In this document: piece by piece, positions 54,786 through 62,200 of the stretch
Position numbering within the stretch: the first letter of the stretch is position 1
Layout of the letters: every line of letters begins with the position of its first letter
Notes under the pieces: generated by a model
What the model was told of the DNA's origin: nothing
What the model saw: only the letters and a program-made list of their open reading frames with translations
Database searches by the model: none
NCBI RefSeq assembly: GCF_011044255.1
Contig: NZ_CP049107.1
Location: 1,178,001-1,242,000, forward strand
Direction of reading: 5' to 3'
Length of the DNA stretch: 64,000 bases
DNA from: Rhizorhabdus phycosphaerae
GTDB lineage: Bacteria; Pseudomonadota; Alphaproteobacteria; Sphingomonadales; Sphingomonadaceae
Program-made: the position numbers and the translations under genes

Positions 54786-55985
54786 GTGAACGGCGCGGCT
54801 GAACGGCCCTACCTGTGGCGACTGGCCGGGACATGTCTCGTTGCCCTGCCCCTTGTTCTCGCGGCGTGCAGCCCGTCGGCTGGCGATGATGACCGCCGCA
54901 AAGCCTCCCAGGTTCGCCGTCCTATATTGGTGGAACGCGATGCGGTTTCCCGCCCTGCCGGGCCCATTGTCGTCACGCTGGCTCCTATTCCGCCGAGCGC
55001 TGCGAGCGGGCTAGACCGGACCATCGCCCGGCTGGGGCGAAGCTTCGACGGCGATGTCGGCATTGCGGTTCGCGACGTGCAGACGGGCTGGACATCGGAT
55101 CATCGGGGGCTGGATCTGTTTCCGCAACAGAGCGTGTCCAAGCTTTGGGTCGCACTGGCCGCCTTCGATCAGGTGGACCGCGGCACGCTGTCGCTCGACC
55201 GCGAGCTAAGCCTGACGAAAGCCGATCTCACCCTGTTCCATCAGCCGGTGCGGGCGCTGGCGCTGCGCCCTGGCGGCTATCGCACCGATGCCCGCGATCT
55301 GGTGATCCGCGCGCTGACGCAAAGCGACAACAGCGCGAACGACCGGATGCTGCGTGAGGTCGGGGGAACCGGAAGCATCCGCGCGACGCTCGCCGCCAAG
55401 GCGATCGCGGGCGTCCGTTTCGGTCCGGGCGAACGATCGCTGCAAGCGAAGGTTGCGGGGCTTGACTGGAAGGCCGATTATTCCGTCGGCAACCGCTTCT
55501 ATGAAGCCCGGGAGGCGCTTCCCCGCGCGGCGCGGCGCGCGGCCTTCGACGCCTATACCTCCGATCCGATGGACGGAGCCTCCCCGCTCGGCATCGTCGA
55601 CGCGCTGGCAAGACTGAAACAGGGTCGCCTGTTGTCGCAGCGCTCGACCGAAGAGATGCTCGGCATCATGAGCAACACCCGCACCGGCGCCAACCGGCTG
55701 AAGGGCGGGCTGGAGCCCGGCTGGACGCTGGCGCACAAGACCGGGACCGGTCAGATACTCGAGGGGGAGCAAGCCGGATATAACGACGTCGGCATTCTCA
55801 CCTCGCCAGAGGGCCGTTCCTATGCGATCGCCGTCATGATCGGACGCACCGATCGCCCTCTCGGCCAGAGAATGGCGCTGATGCAAAAGGTCGTCGGCGC
55901 AACGATCGACTATGATCGGACGCTCACCCGTCAGCGGGAAATGGCTCCGCCCGCAGAAGCCCCGACCCCGCCCGCACGACCTTGA
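54786..55985 (+). CDS. Class A beta-lactamase-like lipoprotein
   Basis: 399-aa predicted lipoprotein (lipobox LAAC, Cys28) with the motifs of class A serine enzymes: S-V-S-K (Ser116-Lys119), S-D-N (180-182), E-R-S-L-Q (216-220) and K-T-G (318-320). The omega-like motif has Gln where class A enzymes have Asn170, and is followed by about 35 residues, ending DPMDGASP, absent from typical enzymes. A serine hydrolase on peptidoglycan-type substrates is as likely as beta-lactam resistance. GTG start at 54786. Confidence 0.85.
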   Translation: MNGAAERPYLWRLAGTCLVALPLVLAACSPSAGDDDRRKASQVRRPILVERDAVSRPAGPIVVTLAPIPPSAASGLDRTIARLGRSFDGDVGIAVRDVQTGWTSDHRGLDLFPQQSVSKLWVALAAFDQVDRGTLSLDRELSLTKADLTLFHQPVRALALRPGGYRTDARDLVIRALTQSDNSANDRMLREVGGTGSIRATLAAKAIAGVRFGPGERSLQAKVAGLDWKADYSVGNRFYEAREALPRAARRAAFDAYTSDPMDGASPLGIVDALARLKQGRLLSQRSTEEMLGIMSNTRTGANRLKGGLEPGWTLAHKTGTGQILEGEQAGYNDVGILTSPEGRSYAIAVMIGRTDRPLGQRMALMQKVVGATIDYDRTLTRQREMAPPAEAPTPPARP

Positions 55986-56100
55986 AGCAAAAAATGGGGC
56001 CACGCCGCACGCCCCCCAATCCGTCCGGATGGCTAACCCGAAATTAACTTCGCGCTGCGACCTGTGCACGTTCTAACCGCCAAGACGGGAAGCAGGGGCC

Positions 56101-57456
56101 ATGTGGAAGAAGTCGAAAGAAGACCTCCAACCGACGCTTGAAAGCCGGGTCGCGGAGGCGATGTTCCGTCAATCGCCCGACGCGATGCTGCTGCTTTCTC
56201 AGGGCCGCTTCGTCGAATGCAATGCGGCTGCCGAACGCGTCTATGACCGTCCACGCTCGGCGATCATCGGCAGCGACCCCGGTGCCTTTTCCGCGCCGAC
56301 GCAGGCCGATGGCCGGCCGGCCGCCGAGCAAGTGAAACTGCGCGTGGCGCAGGCGTTGCGCGAGGGCCATGCCCGGTTCGAATGGTGGAATCTCGACCGG
56401 AACGACAAGGTCATCCGGGTGATGGTGACGCTGATCCCCGCCGCGGTGGAGGCATCGGACGATCTCCTGGTCATCGTCCAGAACCAGAATCACACGATGG
56501 TCGTGGTGGACACGCTGCGCGATCGGCTGGCGACGCTCGCCAAGGGCGACCTGACCTGCCGCATCGATGGCGCCTTTGCGCCCGATTACGAACCACTTCG
56601 GCACAGCTTCAACGCCGCGATCGAAACGCTCGGCTCCTCCTTCGCCTCGGTCGCGACCGCCGCCGACCGGATGAGCATCGGCGTGGAGGAAATCAGCAAG
56701 GCCGCCGACGATCTTTCGCGCCGCACCGAACAGCAGGCGGCGTCGCTCGAGGAAACGGCCGCCGCGCTGCAGGAAATCACCAGCACGGTACGCGAGACAG
56801 CCGCTGGCAGCGCCAAGGCCGCCGAAGTCGCCAGCGAGGCGCGGGCCGATGCCGCCGACAGCAGCGACGTCGTTCGCCGCGCGATCGACGCGATGGGCGG
56901 GATCGAGCGGACCTCGAACGAGATTTCCGACATCATCGCCGTGATCGACGGCATCTCCTTCCAGACCAACCTTCTGGCTCTGAATGCGGGCGTGGAAGCG
57001 GCGCGCGCCGGGGACGCCGGCAAAGGCTTCGCGGTCGTCGCAAGCGAAGTCCGCGCGCTCGCGCAGCGCTCGGCGGATGCGGCCAAGGACATCAAGAGTC
57101 GCATCGGCGCCTCGGCCGAACAGGTCCGTTCCGGCGTCGAGCATGTCAACGCAGCCGGCAGCGCGCTCGACCGGATCGCGCGGCAGGTCACAGAGATGGG
57201 GGCGCTCATTGCCGACATTGCCGATGCGTCGCGTCAGCAGGCGTCCGGCCTGGGTCAGATCAACACCGCCATGTCGGAGCTCGATATCGTCACCCAGCAA
57301 AATGCAGCAATGGTCGAGGAGGCGACCGCCGCCGCGCGCAGCCTTGCCGGAGAGGCTGCAGACATGAGCGTGCAGGTGGGACGCTTTCGCCATCAGGGCG
57401 GGTCGACGTCTGGGCAATCCGGCACAACGCGCATGACCGGCTGGCGCGCCGCCTGA
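56101..57456 (+). CDS. Soluble PAS-domain methyl-accepting chemotaxis protein
   Basis: 451-aa chemoreceptor without membrane segments. Residues ~15-130 form a PAS domain, followed by a HAMP-like stretch (LRDRLATLAKGDLTCRIDG) and a long signalling helix pair with hairpin tip ISFQTNLLALNAGVEAARAG and EVRALAQRSADAAKDI. Being cytoplasmic, it should sense intracellular signals such as redox or energy state, depending on the PAS ligand. No CheA/CheW genes are near. The 220 bases after it (57457-57676) show no gene. Confidence 0.92.
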   Translation: MWKKSKEDLQPTLESRVAEAMFRQSPDAMLLLSQGRFVECNAAAERVYDRPRSAIIGSDPGAFSAPTQADGRPAAEQVKLRVAQALREGHARFEWWNLDRNDKVIRVMVTLIPAAVEASDDLLVIVQNQNHTMVVVDTLRDRLATLAKGDLTCRIDGAFAPDYEPLRHSFNAAIETLGSSFASVATAADRMSIGVEEISKAADDLSRRTEQQAASLEETAAALQEITSTVRETAAGSAKAAEVASEARADAADSSDVVRRAIDAMGGIERTSNEISDIIAVIDGISFQTNLLALNAGVEAARAGDAGKGFAVVASEVRALAQRSADAAKDIKSRIGASAEQVRSGVEHVNAAGSALDRIARQVTEMGALIADIADASRQQASGLGQINTAMSELDIVTQQNAAMVEEATAAARSLAGEAADMSVQVGRFRHQGGSTSGQSGTTRMTGWRAA

Positions 57457-57676
57457 CGGCGGCATCCCTGGAGTGAGGTGGTTGCCTGTCGGGCTCGGTT
57501 GGGCAAGCCGTTCCATTGGCCGGCGCTGCCTCAGGTCAGAGTTCTCCCCCGCGTGCTGCAAGCTCCGGGAGCTCGTGCGTTACCGAGCGTCTTCGGTGTT
57601 ATCGAGGCATCGAAAGCGTGCCGGGACATCCGATGCCAAATGATCTTGTGGACGAAGCCTGACGCGAGCGGCCCGC

Positions 57677-58354
57677 CTACACGTCGCCCGCGCCGGCCAA
57701 GTGAAAGCCTTTCGATATCGCCCAGACGAGGACCACTATCGCCGCCAGGCCGATTGCCGCTCGCACCGGTGACCAGCGTACGTCATCGACCTTCTCGCCC
57801 GGTTCACGCTCGCGTCTTCCCGTGATCATCGGAAGGAGAAGGTCTCGCCCGACGAGGCACTGGTAGAAGAGAATTGCGCTGATATGCAGCCCTATCAGCG
57901 CCAGGGCCGCCTTGAACGCGGTTTCGTGGATCTCGGCAGCGGCGCGTCCGCCGTCGAAGCTCAGATATTCGGCAAGCGGCCCCGATTCGAGCCCGTCCAC
58001 ATCGACCGAAAACAGCCCCGCCGTGACCAGCGTCAGCAATACGAGCAGCAGCGCCGCCACGCTCCACCCGCCGAGCGGATTATGCCCGTCGGTCGCCTGC
58101 TCGTCCGCAGCCTTGCGGAGATAGGCCAGCACCGTACCAGGCCCCTTGATGAACTGAGCGAAGCGAGCCGTCCGGGATCCGGCAAGTCCCCAGAACAGGC
58201 GGAACAGCAGCAGCGCGAGGACGGCCAGACCCGAAATGCGGTGCCATTCCATCTCGTGATTCTCGCCGCTCCACCACGAAAAGGCGAACAAGCTGATGAG
58301 TGTCCAGTGAAACAGCCGTACAGGCGCATCCCAGATGCGGACCTTATCCCCCAT
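57677..58354 (-). CDS. Cytochrome b561-type membrane protein
   Basis: 225-aa di-heme cytochrome b561-type protein (Ni/Fe-hydrogenase I b-subunit-like family). Membrane helices include VRLFHWTLISLFAFSWWSG, SVAALLLVLLTLVTAGLFSVD and ALALIGLHISAILFYQC; His in LFHW, EWHRISG, EIHET and GLHIS are candidate heme ligands. It follows the cytochrome c' gene with a 19-base gap, so the two probably form an electron-transfer unit. The ATG at 58354 is preferred, with GGAG seven bases upstream (58357 is the other). Confidence 0.88.
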   Translation of the reverse strand: MGDKVRIWDAPVRLFHWTLISLFAFSWWSGENHEMEWHRISGLAVLALLLFRLFWGLAGSRTARFAQFIKGPGTVLAYLRKAADEQATDGHNPLGGWSVAALLLVLLTLVTAGLFSVDVDGLESGPLAEYLSFDGGRAAAEIHETAFKAALALIGLHISAILFYQCLVGRDLLLPMITGRREREPGEKVDDVRWSPVRAAIGLAAIVVLVWAISKGFHLAGAGDV

Positions 58355-58373
58355 CATGATGCTCCGGTCCCGC

Positions 58374-58838
58374 TCAGTCTTCAGCGCGGAACTGCTTGTG
58401 GCAGGCGCCACAGGTGCTGCCGACCGCCTTGAACTGTGCGCCGATCGCCGCGGCATTGCCGGTACCGGTTGCAGCCACCAGCTTGTCCGCCTCGACGATC
58501 AGTTTCTTTGCATGGCCATCGAACGTGGCACGGTCGGTCCAGATCGCCGGCAGGGCATCGGTTTTCACGCCCGCGCCTGGGCCGGTCCCCTTGGGGAACA
58601 TCGGCACTTGCGCGCGAGCCACCGCAGCGATCGTCTTTGCCGCATCGGCCATCTTTGCTTTATCTGCGCCGCCTGCCAGCTGGTCCTTGATCACCTTCAT
58701 CGCACCGCCCATCTTCTTGAAGTTGGCCTGACGCGCGGCAATGGTGTCGGCAGGAGACGCCGCAACAGCCAGCGTTGCGACACCTGCGGCAACAAGTGCA
58801 AGGGCAGTGGCAATCGTCCTTGAACGGGGCTGGGTCAT
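58374..58838 (-). CDS. Cytochrome c' (class II cytochrome c)
   Basis: 154-aa periplasmic four-helix cytochrome: signal peptide (ATALALVAAGVATLAVAA), then ARQANFKKMGGAMKVIKDQL, and the heme-binding C-x-x-C-H near the C-terminus (CGACHKQFR), which is the class II arrangement. Such proteins bind gases such as NO or pass electrons. It is paired with the downstream cytochrome b561, a frequent genomic pairing. Confidence 0.93.
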   Translation of the reverse strand: MTQPRSRTIATALALVAAGVATLAVAASPADTIAARQANFKKMGGAMKVIKDQLAGGADKAKMADAAKTIAAVARAQVPMFPKGTGPGAGVKTDALPAIWTDRATFDGHAKKLIVEADKLVAATGTGNAAAIGAQFKAVGSTCGACHKQFRAED

Positions 58839-59035
58839 GGCAGGCTCCTGAAAAGATTGAGATCAGAGCGGCTTAAGCGCCAGCGGGGAAGCGGCTTTCC
58901 GAAATATTCTCAGATAAGTCCCGCCCGCCGTGGCAACAGCATTTTCAACATGCCTGCTGCTATTTGTCCATGCTTGTCGACAATATGGGTGTGCGAACAA
59001 CGACGGTCAGCAGGCGGATCGCCATCAGCGCCCAT

Positions 59036-59197
59036 GGCACAGGATCGAGTTCGGGAAGTAAGGAGGATTTGGGCATCCCGCTGACAACTGCGCTGCCAGT
59101 TCGATCGACTGATCTCACCTATCCGCTCGCCGACATCAACCGGGCGATCGACGAACATGCCGCCGGCCAGTGTATCAAGGCGGTTCTGCTCCCCTGA
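59036..59197 (+). pseudogene. Remnant of a zinc-type alcohol dehydrogenase (C-terminal end)
   Basis: A frame from GTGSSSGSKEDL to the stop after KAVLLP reads like the last ~50 residues of an MDR alcohol dehydrogenase: a (V/I)GSxxGSxxDL-like block, then YPLADINRAIDEHAAGQ and a KAVL end. No dinucleotide fold, zinc ligands or intact start lies upstream, so this is a truncated relic. The rest of the 461-base region between cytochrome c' and the RTX gene (58839-59299) shows nothing else. Confidence 0.6.
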
Positions 59198-59299
59198 GCC
59201 GGCCTCCAGCCGCCTGATGCCCATTCCGGGGAGATCATTGGCAGTTGATAGCGATTCACCGCGGTCGACGAAATCGCCCGTCGCCGGCGCATTCACCGC

Positions 59300-62200
59300 T
59301 TAGTCGATGAGGAAATCCAAATGCGACAGGGACGAAACGGACAGGTTGAACCGTGCGAATTGCTGTGCGCCACCATCTCCGCTGCCATCAGCGTCGTAAT
59401 AAAGTCCTCCACCGACATTGTCGTAAATGATGCGATGGGTGTTGTCGGCGGCCATGCTGCCGACGAAGAACTGGTTTTCGCCAAGTAGGCCCAGTCCGAT
59501 GCCCTGAAAGATAGCGTGGTCGAGGCGAAACAGGTCGAACCCGACAGCGAAATCCATCACCATGTCGACATTTCCGGGGACCAGTGCGGTACCGAAGCTG
59601 AATATGTCCCCACCCGCTCCCCCGATCAGGGTATCGCTGCCCGCACCTCCGTCCAGCGTATCATTGCCAGCACCACCGTTCAGGACGTTGGCTCCGCTGT
59701 TGCCTACGATGACGTTATGTTCGTTGTTGCCGCTGCCATTGATGCCGGCCGAACCTGTCAGCGTTAGATTTTCGATGTTGGCGCCGAGCATGTGCGTGAC
59801 CGAAGCATTTACCGTATCGGTTCCGGCCCCAGCAGCCTCGGTGGTGACGTCACCCGTCGCATCGACCACGTAGATGTCGTCACCGGTGCCACCCGCCATC
59901 CGGTCAACTCCGGTGCCGCCGTTCAGCACATCGTCACCGGCACCGCCGGAGAGGGTATCGCTCTCCGCCCCGCCGTTCAGCACATCGTCGCCGTCGCCAC
60001 CGTTCAGGCTATTCCTGCCGCCATTACCCGTGATGATATTGTCGGACGCATTGCCCGTGCCGTTGATGTTGCCGTTGCCCGACAGGGTCATGTTTTCGAC
60101 ATTGGCCCCCAGCACATAGCTGACCGAGGCCGCGACGCTATCGATCCCGCCGTCCGCGTGTTCAGTGATCAGGTCGCCGCTGGCGTCGACAGCATAGCTG
60201 TCATTGCCCACACCGCCCGCCATTCTATCACTGCCGGTGCCACCATCGAGGTGGTCATCGCCTTCTCCTCCGCTCAAGGTATCTGCGCCAGCCCCGCCGA
60301 TCAGGATATTGCTGCCGCTGTTGCCGATAAGCTGATTGGCCGACGCATTGCCTGTACCGTTGATGTCGCTGTCGCCCACCAGGGTGAGCGTCTCGATATT
60401 GGCTGACAGGACGTAGGATACCGAAGCGGTGACGCTGTCGGTGCCCCCATTGGCGCTTTCGATTATGGCGTCGCTTGCAGTGTCGACGACATAAGCGTCA
60501 TTGCCCGAACCGCCGACCATGACATCGTTGCCGCTGCCGCCATCCAGCACATCGTTGCCGGCGCCGCCGTTCAGCGTGTCGCTCCCCGCACCGCCCGTCA
60601 GCGCATTCGCGCCGCCATTGCCTGTGAGAACGTTGTTCGCGCCATTACCGGCGCCATAAATGTTGGCAGAGCCGGTGAGGGTCAGATTCTCGATATTGGC
60701 GCCCAGTGTGTAGCCAACCGAGCTGCTGACCGCGTCGATGCCGCCGCCCTCGAGCTCGACAACGTCGTCGCCAGCGCTGTCGACGACGTAGCTGTCGCTG
60801 CCGGCCCCGCCAACCATCGAATCGGCGCCGGAGCCGCCGTCGAGCATATCGTTGCCGGCACCACCTTCGATCGTATCGTTGCCTGCGTCGCCTTTCAGGA
60901 CATTGTTGCCGCTGTTGCCCACGACGACATTGTCCAGCACATTGCCGGTGCCGTTGATGTTGGTCGAACCGGTCAAGGTCAAATTCTCGACATTGGCCCC
61001 GAGGGTGTAGCCGATTGAAGCGCTGACCGTATCAGTGCCGGCTTCCGCTGCCTCGCTCACGACATCGCCCGTCGCATCGACGATATAGCTGTCGTCCCCA
61101 GCACCGCCCGCCATGGTGTCGCTGCCGCTACCTCCATCGAGCGTGTCGTTGCCGGCGTTGCCCGTAAGTGCGTCGTTGCCGCCCGCACCACTCAGGACAT
61201 TGTCGCCGCCATTGCCGGTAATCGCGTTGTTTGCGCTATTGCCGGTGCCATCAAGATCGCCCGCACCGGTCAGAACCAGATTTTCGACATTGGCGCCGAG
61301 CGTATAGCTGCCCGCGGCATTCACCGTGTCGGTGCCACCATTGCGGCCCTCGGTTATCAGGTCACCCGAATCATCGACCAGATAAAGGTCGTTACCGCTC
61401 CCCCCGACCAGCGCGTCGCTGCCTTCGCCACCGTCGAGCCTATCGTTGCCGCCGCCACCGATCAGCGTATCATTGCCAGCCCCGCCGGCGACAATGTTGG
61501 TGCCGTCATTACCTGTGATGACGTTGGCAAGACCATTACCCGTACCATCGATGGCGGCGCTGCCCGTCAGAGTCAGATTCTCAACATTATCGCTCAGGGT
61601 GTGCGAAATGGAAGCATTGACCGTGTCGGTGCCCTCGCCCGCAGCCTCCCTCACCCGGTCCCCGGCATTGTCGATGGTGTAGCTGTCATTGCCAGCGCCG
61701 CCCGACATAGAGTCCGCGCCGACGCCGGCGTCAAGTGTGTCAGCGCCCGCACCACCCTCGATCGTGTCGCTGCCCGCTCCGCCAACCAGAACATTGTTGC
61801 CACTGTTCCCGAGAACCACATTGTCCAGCAGATTGCCGGTGCCATTGAGGTTGGCCGAGCCGGTCAGAACCAGATTTTCGACGTTAGTGCCAAGCGTGTA
61901 GCTGATCGCGGCATGGACCGTATCGGTTCCGGCGCCCAATCCTTCGCTTACGATGTCGCGGGTCGCATCGACGACATAGCTGTCGTCACCAATGCCGCCT
62001 GTCATCGTGTCGTTGCCGCTACCGCCATCGAGCGTGTCATTGCCGGCATTGCCGGTCAGCACATCATTACCGTCTCCACCGCTCAGGACATTGTCGCCGC
62101 CATTGCCGAGCACGACATTGTTCAGGGCGTTTCCGGCACCGTCGATATCCCCGCTGCCGGCCAATGTCAGATTCTCGATATTGTCGCCGAGCGCGTAGCT

